50,790 nucleotides of DNA from Candidatus Giovannonibacteria bacterium RIFCSPHIGHO2_12_FULL_44_22 (GTDB lineage Bacteria > Patescibacteriota > Minisyncoccia > UBA11713 > 2-01-FULL-45-33). The notes under the pieces were generated by a model. The model worked only from the letters and a program-made list of their open reading frames with translations. It searched no databases and was not told where the DNA came from. Shown in pieces: positions 17,430 to 27,166 of the stretch (positions within the stretch are counted from its first letter, which is position 1; each line of letters begins with the position of its first letter). Location of the stretch: NCBI GenBank assembly GCA_001778695.1, contig MFHU01000017.1:21214-72003 (forward strand). The letters run 5' to 3'. Position numbers and translations under genes: made by a program.

Positions 17430-18668
17430 ATGCGACTTTCGGAATTATTCGCAAAAACAGAGAGGCGGCCTCCTAAAAACGAAGAGTCAAAAAACGCCAA
17501 ACTTTTGGAGCAGGCAGGTTTTATTCAGAAGCTCTCCGCTGGAGTTTATACTTTTTTGCCGTTGGGCCTTCGGGTTTTAAATAAGATAGAAAATATTGTG
17601 CGGGGGGAAATGAATAAAGCCGGCGGGGTTGAAATTTTAATGCCGTCTCTGCATCCCAAAGAAAATTGGGAGATTACCGGCAGATGGCAGGCCTTTGACG
17701 CGCTTTTTAAAACCAAAAGTAATTTCGGCGGAGAATACGCACTAGGGCCCACGCACGAAGAGGTGCTTTATTCTTTACTTAAAAAACACATCAGCTCTTA
17801 TCGCGACCTTCCCGTTTATATTTATCAAATCCAAACAAAATTCAGAGATGAAAAAAGGCCCAAGGCCGGGCTTTTGCGCGCGCGGGAATTTCGTATGAAA
17901 GACCTTTACAGTTTTCACGCGAACGATGAAGACCGTGATAAATATTACGAGGTGATGAAAAAATCTTATGTAGAAATTTTTAAAAAATTGGGTTTAGCGG
18001 CCATTCCCACCACTGCTTCCGGCGGAACTTTTTCGGAGCTTTCTCTGGAATTTCAAGTTGCCTCCGATGCCGGCGAAGACACTATTTATTTTTGCAAGAA
18101 ATGTAATTTAGCAATTAATAAAGAGATTGTCGGTTTAAACTCGCCGAAATGCTCAAATTGCGCGGGGCCGACTAAAGAAATAAAAGCCATAGAAGCCGGA
18201 AATATTTTCCCGCTGAAAGAAAAATACGCCAATGATTTTAATCTGAATTTTAAAGGCGAAGCAGGAAAGGAAAAATTGGTTTCAGCCGGATGCTACGGCT
18301 TTGGAACGTCACGGGTGATGGGAATTATTGCCGAAGTTATGAGCGACGAAAAAGGGCTTATTTGGCCGAATGAGGTCGCGCCTTTCACTCTCCATTTAAT
18401 AGCTGTAGGCGAGTCGCCTAAAGTAAAAAAAGCCGGCGAAAAACTTTACGCCGATCTTATTGCAAGAGGCGGGGAAGCATTGTACGATGATCGCGCGGAA
18501 AGAACCGCCGGAGAAAAATTTGCCGAAGCCGACCTTTTGGGAATTCCATTAAGAGCTGTTGTGAGCGAGAAAACTTTGGAAAAAGACAGCGTGGAACTGA
18601 AAGAAAGAAATTCCGAAACGATTCGGCTGGAAGTTATAAAAACATTTTTAGAAAAATATGATAAATAA
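17430..18668 (+). CDS. proS: Prolyl-tRNA synthetase, short form
   Basis: GPTHEEVLYSLL; YQIQTKFRDEKRPKAGLLRAREFRMKDLYSF; GCYGFGTSRVMG. Confidence 0.92.
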   Translation: MRLSELFAKTERRPPKNEESKNAKLLEQAGFIQKLSAGVYTFLPLGLRVLNKIENIVRGEMNKAGGVEILMPSLHPKENWEITGRWQAFDALFKTKSNFGGEYALGPTHEEVLYSLLKKHISSYRDLPVYIYQIQTKFRDEKRPKAGLLRAREFRMKDLYSFHANDEDRDKYYEVMKKSYVEIFKKLGLAAIPTTASGGTFSELSLEFQVASDAGEDTIYFCKKCNLAINKEIVGLNSPKCSNCAGPTKEIKAIEAGNIFPLKEKYANDFNLNFKGEAGKEKLVSAGCYGFGTSRVMGIIAEVMSDEKGLIWPNEVAPFTLHLIAVGESPKVKKAGEKLYADLIARGGEALYDDRAERTAGEKFAEADLLGIPLRAVVSEKTLEKDSVELKERNSETIRLEVIKTFLEKYDK

Positions 18669-19710
18669 ACTTTTCGGCATGTTTTCAAAAGACCTGGGAA
18701 TTGATTTGGGTACGGCCAATATTTTGGTTTACGTAAGGGGCGAGGGCATTTTAATCAACGAACCTTCGGTAGTGGCCATCAACCAAAAAACTGGGCAGGT
18801 GGTGGCCATCGGCCATGACGCCAAAAAAATGCTCGGCAGGACCCCCGGCCATATTACAGCTTTACGCCCCTTGGTTGACGGCGTTATCTCGGATTTTGAA
18901 GTTACGGCGGAAATGCTAAATTATTTCATAAAAAAGGTGCACAGCCCTTCGGCCCAGCTTTTCGCGCGCCCGCGCGTAGTGATTGGAATTCCTTCAAGTA
19001 TCACGGAAGTTGAGCGCCGAGCGGTAAGGGACGCAGCTTCCAACGCCGGAGCCAGGGAAGTTTATCTGGTGGAGGAGCCGATGGCCGCGGCCATCGGCGT
19101 GAGGCTCCCGATTCAGGAAGCGGTGGGGAGCATGGTTATAGATGTGGGCGGCGGGACGACGGATATCGCCGTGATTTCTTTGGGCGGTATTGTGACTTCG
19201 CGGAATTTAAGAATAGCCGGAGACAGATTTAACGATGATATTGCAAACTACGCTCGGGATGAATTCAAACTTTTAATAGGAGAGCGTACGGCCGAAGACA
19301 TAAAAATTTCAATCGGATCGGTTTGGAAAACCAACGATATTTTTGAAGGAACCTTGCGCGGGAGGGATTTGGTGACCGGACTGCCAAGGGAAGTTTTGGT
19401 AACAGATAGCGATGTGCGCGCGGCTTTGGCTAAATCCATCCGTCTGATCGTGGACGGAGTGAAGGGCACTATAGAAGACACTCCGCCTGAATTGGTTGCT
19501 GATATCATGCACCGCGGAATATTATTGGTGGGCGGAGGAAGTTTAATTCGTGGTCTAGACAAGCTTTTGGAGCGCGAAACAAAAATGCCGGTTTATTTGG
19601 CAGAAGACCCTTTGACAGCCGTGGTGCGCGGAACTGGAATAATTTTGGAAGATATAGACAGCCTCCGCGAAGTTTTTATTGAAGATGATTATGATATCCC
19701 TCCAAAATAA
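18658..19710 (+). CDS. mreB: Rod shape-determining protein MreB (copy 2)
   Basis: LGIDLGTANILVYVRGEGILINEPSVVAI; VIDVGGGTTDIAVISLGGIV. Confidence 0.95.
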   Translation: MINKLFGMFSKDLGIDLGTANILVYVRGEGILINEPSVVAINQKTGQVVAIGHDAKKMLGRTPGHITALRPLVDGVISDFEVTAEMLNYFIKKVHSPSAQLFARPRVVIGIPSSITEVERRAVRDAASNAGAREVYLVEEPMAAAIGVRLPIQEAVGSMVIDVGGGTTDIAVISLGGIVTSRNLRIAGDRFNDDIANYARDEFKLLIGERTAEDIKISIGSVWKTNDIFEGTLRGRDLVTGLPREVLVTDSDVRAALAKSIRLIVDGVKGTIEDTPPELVADIMHRGILLVGGGSLIRGLDKLLERETKMPVYLAEDPLTAVVRGTGIILEDIDSLREVFIEDDYDIPPK

Positions 19711-20389
19711 GATTTTTTGGGCGGCGCTTTTGGCGCTGATTTTTTTTAGCGGCAGTCGAGCTTTCGTAAAAAATTTAATTATCAAAGCATCGCTTTTTTT
19801 GGCTCCCGAAAGAGAATCTCGGCAAGCCGGCAATCAGGCTTTGGCGTTGCTTATTAAAATCCGGGATCTTGAAAAAGAAAATTTAAGATTACAAAAAGCG
19901 CTGGGCGTAAATGCCAAAACAAGGCTGATACCGGCTAACGCGGTTTTTGGAGGAGGTTATCTTTTTTCCGATATTCTTTTGATAAATCAGGGCTGGAACG
20001 CGGGAATAAAAATCGGCGATATGGTCACTTATCAAAATGAGGTTTTTCTCGGGCGGATTACGGAAGTTGGCGCGGATTGGAGCAAGATTGGTCTTTTGGG
20101 GCGTTTGGGAAATAAAATTATTCTGCGCCAAGATGCGCCTGAGAATATTCAATCCATTCCCATTGAAGCCATAGGCCTGGGCGGGGGAGAGTTTCAAATA
20201 GAGATGCCGGCGGAGACAAATTTAAAAATAGGAGATATTTTCCGTTCAGCCGAAAATCCCGAATATATCGCTGGCATGGTTGATAAGATTTCGTTCAAAT
20301 CCGGAGACCAGTTTAAGGAAATCGGCTTAATTTCTCCGCTGTCGCCGGTTTTGCTTAATGAAGTAGATATAGTTTCAAAAAATGATTAA
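19679..20389 (+). CDS. mreC: Rod shape-determining protein MreC
   Basis: TM plus coiled coil plus beta domain; follows mreB. Confidence 0.85.
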   Translation: MKMIMISLQNKIFWAALLALIFFSGSRAFVKNLIIKASLFLAPERESRQAGNQALALLIKIRDLEKENLRLQKALGVNAKTRLIPANAVFGGGYLFSDILLINQGWNAGIKIGDMVTYQNEVFLGRITEVGADWSKIGLLGRLGNKIILRQDAPENIQSIPIEAIGLGGGEFQIEMPAETNLKIGDIFRSAENPEYIAGMVDKISFKSGDQFKEIGLISPLSPVLLNEVDIVSKND

Positions 20390-20933
20390 GCAATTTATTA
20401 AAGGTAGGGTGTATGTTTTTATTGACGCGGCGAATATATTTTATTCGCAACGAACTTTAAAATGGCGTATTTCATACGAAAAATTAAAAAAATATTTTGA
20501 GAAAGAATGTAGCCCAGGACAAATTTTTATTTATACAGCCAATGATTCGAAGAGGCCAAATCAAGAAAAGTTTATAAAAATGCTTGAAGGCGCTGGTTTT
20601 AAGGTGCGCACTAAACCTGTTAAACAAATTCGTTTATCTAGCGGTGTGTATCAGTGGAAAGGAGATTTTGATGTAGAATTGACTATGGATATGCTGGACT
20701 CGATGGATAAATATGACACAGCTATTTTAATGTCCGGCGACAGCGATTTTGCACCGGTTGTCGATAGAATTAAATCCCATGGGAAGCTAATAATAGTAAT
20801 GTCTGTAAAAGGCCATATATCTAAAGAATTACTTGAAAGAGCAAAATATATAAATCTTAAGAAGCTAAGAAAAGAAATCGAGCTTATAAACAAAATCCCC
20901 CTCGCAAGCGAGGGAGAGGTTCGTCATGGCTAA
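20382..20933 (+). CDS. NYN/LabA-like (PIN-fold) putative RNase
   Basis: VYVFIDAANIFYSQ...DFDVELTMDMLDSMDKYDTAILMSGDSDFAPVVDRIKSHGKLIIV. Confidence 0.85.
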   Translation: MIKQFIKGRVYVFIDAANIFYSQRTLKWRISYEKLKKYFEKECSPGQIFIYTANDSKRPNQEKFIKMLEGAGFKVRTKPVKQIRLSSGVYQWKGDFDVELTMDMLDSMDKYDTAILMSGDSDFAPVVDRIKSHGKLIIVMSVKGHISKELLERAKYINLKKLRKEIELINKIPLASEGEVRHG

Positions 20934-20994
20934 GCTTAGCAAACCTAATATAAATGTCAATATCGCTGCCAATTAGTAGATGTGAATAACTAAT

Positions 20995-21795
20995 ATGCCC
21001 GAAAAACCACCAGAAAATAATACAGAAAATAATCCCGAGCCGAAATCTCCCGAATCCGAACTTTCTCAGGAAGTCTTGGAGAGGGTGATGGCTAAAGTGC
21101 AGGATATTGGATCGTATCCCACAGCATTTACTGCAATAGAAGATGACAAGACTCTGGACACTACAAAAAATGTTTTACAGTACGGACTTCTTGGGTCACA
21201 ACGCCCTAGTCTTGATACTGGTGATCGCGGTGACAGATCTAAGGAGAAGTGGGCTTATTTGGCGCGAAAAACAAAAAAAAACATTGTTCATTTCAATATT
21301 GTTGGAAGAACTATACTTGGCGCCGGACAGGAGGAACGAAACCCAGTAATGCGCCATATAGGTAGAAGTTATTGGACAAGAATAGTGTCTGGTTCTGAAA
21401 AAGGATTTGTTATATTATTCAATTCAAAAGAATTTGCGGATGGTTGGGAAAATGATGGGGAAAAAGACGGCTTAAAACGGCGCACCTATTATCAAAGAGG
21501 AGGCTTTCATGAGTGGGAAACCCGAAGAGATCCTTCCGATGAATGGTATGGCGTCGGGCCAATTCCGGATAGTGGATTTGTGATGCGCGACAGAATTGCG
21601 CCTCGTTTTTTTAAAGGCATTATTCCAGTGGGGAAAACACTTAGTTTAGAAGAACTTGTATTGCTTATGTTTGAAATTAAGACATTTCTACCGATATTTG
21701 ATTCAAATGGCAATTTGCTTTGGCCGCAAAAAATGAGCTACGAAGAAGTTAAAAAGTTTGTGGAGGAGAGGGATAAGAATAAAGAAAAAAAATGA
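20995..21795 (+). CDS. Hypothetical protein
   Basis: 266 aa with charged N-terminus MPEKPPENNTENN; no family recognised. Confidence 0.6.
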   Translation: MPEKPPENNTENNPEPKSPESELSQEVLERVMAKVQDIGSYPTAFTAIEDDKTLDTTKNVLQYGLLGSQRPSLDTGDRGDRSKEKWAYLARKTKKNIVHFNIVGRTILGAGQEERNPVMRHIGRSYWTRIVSGSEKGFVILFNSKEFADGWENDGEKDGLKRRTYYQRGGFHEWETRRDPSDEWYGVGPIPDSGFVMRDRIAPRFFKGIIPVGKTLSLEELVLLMFEIKTFLPIFDSNGNLLWPQKMSYEEVKKFVEERDKNKEKK

Positions 21796-22103
21796 TTAAG
21801 CAGAAATTTTTAATAACCGGTTTTTTTTACGGCTTGATATTTGAAAGCCTCGGGGCGGATGTTCTGGGTTTTTATTTACTGCCGGCGATGGCGGTAACAT
21901 TTTTATATGCCAAACTTCCTTTTACGCTTAGGGCAGTTAACGCGTTCTCGGCTTTTGTTTTTGGATTTTTTTTAATGATATTTTGGGCCTCCTTCAAAAA
22001 CGGCTGGAAAGCGCCATCATTAAAATTTACTTGGCATATTTTCATCTATGTTTCTTTGCTTTTAATTTTGCTTTATACTTTCAGCCATGCGGAGAAAAAA
22101 TAA
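21792..22103 (+). CDS. MreD-like small membrane protein (by position and hydrophobicity)
   Basis: TM protein between mreC region and PBP2. Confidence 0.5.
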   Translation: MIKQKFLITGFFYGLIFESLGADVLGFYLLPAMAVTFLYAKLPFTLRAVNAFSAFVFGFFLMIFWASFKNGWKAPSLKFTWHIFIYVSLLLILLYTFSHAEKK

Positions 22104-23766
22104 CAAAGAGATAGAAGTTGACGAGATATTCTTGGACCAAAAAAACACCCCGGGATTTCATCAGGAAAACATGGAGGGCATGCTGGAAAATCCCATAAAA
22201 AATAAGATTTTTTGGTTTTTGGGCGTTTTTTTGATCTCTATGCTTACTGTTTTTGGTTTACGCGTGGGATATCTTCAGTTAGCGCGCGGGGAAGAATTAA
22301 AAGAACGCTCCGAAAAAAATTATTTGAGGGTGGTAAGCTTGAGCGCCCAACGCGGAATTATTTACGACAAAGACGGCAATCCGCTGGCTTATAACGATAC
22401 AACCGAAACGGAGAGCTTAAGAAAATATCCGCCAGCCGGATTTTTACACGTTTTGGGATTTTTAACGGCTCCGGAAAAAGAAGGCGACGCGCCCAAAGGA
22501 GCCAGCGGTTTGGAAGCTACCTATGACGAAATACTGCGCGGCACTCCGGATAAAAATATAGAAGAAGTGGATGCTAAAGGAAATGTTGTTGAGCTGGGTA
22601 TTTTAGAAAAAGGTCAGGAGGGCAAAAATATTTTAACAGGAATTTCCAAGGGCCTTAATATAAAACTTGCCGAAGCCATAAACGGCACCAAAGAAGAAAG
22701 GGGATTTAAAGGAGGCGCGGGCGTTTTTATGGATATAAAAAGCGGAGAAATTCTGGCTTTGGCCAGCGCGCCGGAATTTGACCCTAATTTACTCTCCAAA
22801 AAAAACACTTCGGAAGAAATCAATAAATTGCTTTATGATGAAGGCAAGCCGTTTTTAAACAGAGCCGTCTCCGGCCTTTACGCGCCCGGGTCCATAGTGA
22901 AGCCGGCTCTAGCCATTGGCGCTCTTTTGGAAAATATTATTACGCCTGACAAAAAAATAATGAGCACCGGCTCAATCAGTCTGCCCAATCCCTACGACCC
23001 AGCGCGCCCTAACATATTTTTGGATTGGAAAGCGCACGGCCTGGTGGATATGAGGCAAGCCTTGGCGGTTTCCAGCGACGTTTATTTTTATGAAATCGGC
23101 GGAGGATATCAAGACCAAAAAGGTTTGGGGCCGTGGAATATAAAAAAATATTTTTCCATGTTCGGTTTTGAAGAAAAAAGCGGGATTGACCTTCCGGGAG
23201 AAAAGTCGGGCCATTTGCCTGACCCTTCGGAAAAACAAGGCGGGAGAGATTGGACAATAGGAAATACTTATCACATGGCTATCGGTCAGGGAGATGTCAC
23301 GGTCACGCCGATCGGGATGATTTCTTACGTGTCCGCGATCGCTTCCGATGGAATTATACGATATCCCCACTTAGTCCGCGCTGTAGTTGATAAAAACAAA
23401 AAACCTTTGCAGATTTTTTCTTATCCTTCCAGGCGCGTTTTACCGATATCGCCGGATATTTTTAAAGTTATAAAAGAAGGCATGCGGGATTCCGCGAAAT
23501 TCGGCACTGCCCAGGGGCTGTCCGGCCTGCCGATTGAGATTGCCGCCAAAACCGGAACGGCCGAAGTCGGCGGGACAAACACGGTGCATTCCTGGTCCAT
23601 CGGTTTTTTCCCTTACGAAAACCCGCGCGTGGCTTTTGTTATTTTAATGGAGGGCGGCCCGAGACAAAACACCGTGGGCGCCACTTATGTTGCTACCCAG
23701 GTCATCCGCTGGATAACAGATACCGGGTTTCTTTCCAAACTGGATAATGATATACTGCCCAAATAG
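22087..23766 (+). CDS. mrdA: Penicillin-binding protein 2 (transpeptidase)
   Basis: LYAPGSIVKPALAIG (SxxK), AVSSDVYFYEIGGG, AAKTGTAE. Confidence 0.92.
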   Translation: MRRKNNKEIEVDEIFLDQKNTPGFHQENMEGMLENPIKNKIFWFLGVFLISMLTVFGLRVGYLQLARGEELKERSEKNYLRVVSLSAQRGIIYDKDGNPLAYNDTTETESLRKYPPAGFLHVLGFLTAPEKEGDAPKGASGLEATYDEILRGTPDKNIEEVDAKGNVVELGILEKGQEGKNILTGISKGLNIKLAEAINGTKEERGFKGGAGVFMDIKSGEILALASAPEFDPNLLSKKNTSEEINKLLYDEGKPFLNRAVSGLYAPGSIVKPALAIGALLENIITPDKKIMSTGSISLPNPYDPARPNIFLDWKAHGLVDMRQALAVSSDVYFYEIGGGYQDQKGLGPWNIKKYFSMFGFEEKSGIDLPGEKSGHLPDPSEKQGGRDWTIGNTYHMAIGQGDVTVTPIGMISYVSAIASDGIIRYPHLVRAVVDKNKKPLQIFSYPSRRVLPISPDIFKVIKEGMRDSAKFGTAQGLSGLPIEIAAKTGTAEVGGTNTVHSWSIGFFPYENPRVAFVILMEGGPRQNTVGATYVATQVIRWITDTGFLSKLDNDILPK

Positions 23767-23778
23767 ATAAATTAAATT

Positions 23779-24249
23779 ATGGCAGAACTGGATTCAACAT
23801 ATTTTTCAAAAGAAGGCCTGGCCAAGCTTAAAAAAGAGCTGGAAAGCCTCAAAACCAAAAAACGCAAGGAAATCGCGGGTCGCTTGGAGTACGCCAAAAG
23901 CTTAGGTGATCTTTCGGAAAACTCCGAATATCAAGAGGCAAAAGAATCCCAAATAATGAACGAAGCCAAAATAGCGGAGCTGGAAGATATGCTCCGCCGG
24001 GCGGTTGTGGTGGAACATTCCGCGTCTCGCGGCCAAGTGGATATTGGCTCACAAGTCGCCGTGGAGGATATTTCTGGCAAAAGATTAAATTTTACGATTG
24101 TCGGCGCCAACGAGGCGTCTCCCGCGGAAAATAAAATTTCAAACGAATCTCCTTTGGGCAAAGCTCTTTTAAACCACAAAAAAGGCGAAACCGTTTCTGC
24201 CCACACGCCAAAGGGCGTACTGGAATATAAAATCGTTGATATAATATAA
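23779..24249 (+). CDS. greA: Transcription elongation factor GreA
   Basis: LSENSEYQEAKESQIMNEAKIAELEDML; NHKKGETV. Confidence 0.95.
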   Translation: MAELDSTYFSKEGLAKLKKELESLKTKKRKEIAGRLEYAKSLGDLSENSEYQEAKESQIMNEAKIAELEDMLRRAVVVEHSASRGQVDIGSQVAVEDISGKRLNFTIVGANEASPAENKISNESPLGKALLNHKKGETVSAHTPKGVLEYKIVDII

Positions 24250-24252
24250 AGT

Positions 24253-25725
24253 ATGGCTTCATCCGGAGAAGAAATTAGGAATTACCGCGTAAAAAAATTA
24301 GAGACCATACAAGGGGCTGGAATAGTTCCTTATCCCAGCAAAATTTCTTTTGCAATTTTGGCGGCGGAAGACATAAAAAAGAATTTTAAAAAATTAGTTT
24401 CCAATAAAAAAAATATTGGCGTTGCCGGAAGGATTTTGGCTAAACGCGAACATGGTGGCTCAACCTTTTTAGATTTATTTGATGGAACAGACAAGCTCCA
24501 AGTTTTTTTAAGTAAAGATAAGATTGGCACCGATTCTTATAATCTGTTTTCTGAAGCCGTGGATATCGGGGATTTTATCGCTGTTTATGGAAAACCATTT
24601 TTTACCAAACGTGCCGAACTGACGCTGGAAGTTTCGCGCTGGGAGATGCTGGCAAAATCGCTTTTGCCTTTGCCAGAAAAATGGCACGGCCTTCAGGATA
24701 TAGAGGAGCGCTTCCGCAAGCGTTATCTGGATTTACTGATGAACAGCGGAGTTAAAGAGAGATTTTTATTCCGAAGCCGGCTTATTTATAAATTGCGCGC
24801 GCTTTTAAATAAAGAGGGATTTTTGGAAGTTGAAACTCCTGTGCTCCAGACCTCGGCGGGAGGCGCTTCGGCGCGGCCTTTCAAAACGCGCCACAACGCT
24901 TTGGATATCGACCTTTGGCTGAGAATAGCCACGGAAATCCATCTGAAATATTTGCTAATCGGCGGGTTCAATAAAGTTTATGAAATCGGCCGTATTTTCA
25001 GAAACGAAGGCATAGACGCAATTCATAATCCGGAATTTACAACCGCAGAACTTTATATCGCTTATTCCGACCATGAAAGTTTGATGAAATTTATTGAAAA
25101 ATTGCTCGGAGACTTAGCCACTTTAATTGCCAAGAATAAAACTATAGCTTTCGGCGGGCAAAAAATTTCTTTTAAAACTCCGTTTAAAAAAATAACTTTT
25201 ATTGAGGCATTGGAGCGGCACGCTTTAATTACCGACTATCCTAAAAAATCGCGGGGGGATTTGGTGACAATCGCAATGCGCTTCGGCGTTAATCCGGAGA
25301 GCCACGAATCCAAAGATAAAATCGCGGAAAAAATATTCGCTAAGGTTTGCCGGCCGAAATTTATCCAGCCGATTTTTGTTACAGATTATCCCGCGAGCAT
25401 TTTGCCTTTAGCCAAGCGCTCGCCCAAAAATCCTGATACGGCTCTGTCTTTTCAGGTTGTCGCAGGAGGAATAGAAATAGTGAAGGCCTTTAATGAGTTA
25501 AACGACCCCATAGATCAACGGGAAAGGCTCAAAAAAGAAGCGGCGGCCGGCGCGGAAGGAGACGCCGAAGCCCAGCCCTTGGATGAGGAGTTTATTGAGG
25601 CCTTGGAATATGGCATGCCGCCGGCTGCCGGATTGGGGATAGGCCTGGACAGATTGGTCATGCTTTTCACCGATACTGACAATATCAAAGAAGTCATTCT
25701 TTTCCCCACAATGAAGCCGAAATAA
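24253..25725 (+). CDS. lysS: Lysyl-tRNA synthetase, class II
   Basis: VETPVLQTSAGGASARPFKTRHNALD; EFTTAELY; GLGIGLDRLVMLFTD. Confidence 0.95.
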   Translation: MASSGEEIRNYRVKKLETIQGAGIVPYPSKISFAILAAEDIKKNFKKLVSNKKNIGVAGRILAKREHGGSTFLDLFDGTDKLQVFLSKDKIGTDSYNLFSEAVDIGDFIAVYGKPFFTKRAELTLEVSRWEMLAKSLLPLPEKWHGLQDIEERFRKRYLDLLMNSGVKERFLFRSRLIYKLRALLNKEGFLEVETPVLQTSAGGASARPFKTRHNALDIDLWLRIATEIHLKYLLIGGFNKVYEIGRIFRNEGIDAIHNPEFTTAELYIAYSDHESLMKFIEKLLGDLATLIAKNKTIAFGGQKISFKTPFKKITFIEALERHALITDYPKKSRGDLVTIAMRFGVNPESHESKDKIAEKIFAKVCRPKFIQPIFVTDYPASILPLAKRSPKNPDTALSFQVVAGGIEIVKAFNELNDPIDQRERLKKEAAAGAEGDAEAQPLDEEFIEALEYGMPPAAGLGIGLDRLVMLFTDTDNIKEVILFPTMKPK

Positions 25726-25774
25726 ATACGCTGTGAATAAGCTGTGAGTAAATAAGCTGATTTAGCTTTATTTT

Positions 25775-25798
25775 GTCCCGCTGAAAGCGGGACGTTTT
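25775..25798 (+). terminator. Terminator of lysS
   Basis: GTCCCGCtgaaaGCGGGAC-GTTTTT. Confidence 0.75.
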
Positions 25799-25819
25799 TA
25801 TTTGCATGAGCGCGAGCTG

Positions 25820-25877
25820 TGGATTACAATGTATATGAAGTGGGAAAATGTGGATAAACCTGTGGATAGTGTGGATA
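25820..25877 (+). promoter_or_regulatory. Cluster of five TGGRN boxes upstream of mraZ
   Basis: TGGAT/TGGGA at 25820, 25841, 25851, 25863, 25872; spacings 21, 10, 12, 9. Confidence 0.55.
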
Positions 25878-25888
25878 ACTTTAAATAT

Positions 25889-26323
25889 ATGTTAATAGGC
25901 GAATATTTACATACCATAGACCAGAAAAATCGTGTTTCAGTACCTTCAAAATTTCGCAAAGACTTGGGGAAGATTGTTGTGCTTACCCGCGGATTGGATA
26001 AATGCCTTTTTCTTTACCCTTTGGCCCAGTGGAAAGAGCTCGCCGAAAAATTAGCCAAACTGCCTTGGGGCAAAGCCGAGCATCGCAGTTTTATCCGCGC
26101 GATGATTGCCGGAGCAACCGATATAGAAGTGGATTCGCTGGGGCGGATTCTTTTGCCGGATTATCTGAAAGTTTATTCAAAATTGTCGGACACGGCCATG
26201 ATCGTCGGACTTTATAACCGCGTGGAAATTTGGAATCCGGAACTTTGGGCGCGTTATAGCGAAGCTACAAAAGATAATGTTGAAGTAATTGCCGAAAAAT
26301 TAGGAGAGCTGGGACTTTACTGA
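25889..26323 (+). CDS. mraZ: Transcriptional regulator MraZ
   Basis: MLIGEYLHTIDQKNRVSVPSKFRKDLG; DSLGRILLPDYL. Confidence 0.95.
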   Translation: MLIGEYLHTIDQKNRVSVPSKFRKDLGKIVVLTRGLDKCLFLYPLAQWKELAEKLAKLPWGKAEHRSFIRAMIAGATDIEVDSLGRILLPDYLKVYSKLSDTAMIVGLYNRVEIWNPELWARYSEATKDNVEVIAEKLGELGLY

Positions 26324-27162
26324 TGCAAGAGATTCACACGCCAGTTTTAGTAAAAGAATTGAGAGTACTTTTAAATCTTAAGTCGGGGGATAACGCGGTA
26401 GACGCCACTTTGGACGGAGGAGGGCACGCGCGGATGATGCTGGAGTTTATAAAACCGAACGGCAAAGTGCTGGGAATAGACCAGGATAAAAATATGGTTG
26501 AAAAAATGGCAGGAGAAAAAAATATCACTGCCGTCCTGGGCAATTTCAAGGATATTGATGAAATCATAAAAAAACGCGGGTTTAAAAAAATACGGGCCAT
26601 ACTTTTTGATCTGGGCATGTCGCGGTGGCACATAGAAGGAAGCGGCAGGGGATTTTCTTTCGGGAGACCGGAAGAGCCGATTTTGATGCAGATGGACGCG
26701 AGGTCTCAAAAAAATGCCGCGCTAATCTTAAACACTTGTCCGGAAAGCGAACTTGTGAGGATTTTTAAAGAATTCGGCGAGGTGCGCGCTCCATGGGAGC
26801 TCGCAAAAAAAATAATTTTGGCAAGAAAAGCAAAGCGTATTTATTCGGTGGGGGATTTGCTTTCCGCGTTAGGCATCAAAAATAAAAAAAGCCTTGCCAA
26901 AATTTTCCAAGCTTTGCGGATAGCGGTAAATAACGAGCTGGAAGCTTTAACGGAGGCCTTGCCCAAAGCGTTTGGCGCGCTGGACGTGGGAGGAAGGCTG
27001 GCGGTTATCTCTTATCATTCTCTGGAAGATAGAATCGTAAAAAATTTCTTTTCCACCAGAGGAAAAATTTTAACCAAAAAACCCCAAACCGCGTCCCAGG
27101 AAGAAATTACCAAAAACTCCAGTTCCAGGTCAGCCAAATTAAGAGTCTTAGAAAAAATTTAA
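26323..27162 (+). CDS. rsmH: 16S rRNA (cytosine-N4)-methyltransferase
   Basis: HTPVLVKELRVLL; DATLDGGGHARMML; ILFDLGMSRWHIEGSGRGFSF; YHSLEDRIVKNFF. Confidence 0.95.
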   Translation: MQEIHTPVLVKELRVLLNLKSGDNAVDATLDGGGHARMMLEFIKPNGKVLGIDQDKNMVEKMAGEKNITAVLGNFKDIDEIIKKRGFKKIRAILFDLGMSRWHIEGSGRGFSFGRPEEPILMQMDARSQKNAALILNTCPESELVRIFKEFGEVRAPWELAKKIILARKAKRIYSVGDLLSALGIKNKKSLAKIFQALRIAVNNELEALTEALPKAFGALDVGGRLAVISYHSLEDRIVKNFFSTRGKILTKKPQTASQEEITKNSSSRSAKLRVLEKI

Positions 27163-27166
27163 TATT

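Noticed and set aside
14133-19710. Two mreB genes as a recent duplication
   Set aside because: Copies are clearly diverged and each sits in a sensible operon; multiple MreB paralogues are common.
25733-25880. oriC at the TGTGGATAA cluster
   Set aside because: No dnaA/dnaN neighbours and no clear DNA-unwinding element; location before mraZ favours regulatory boxes.
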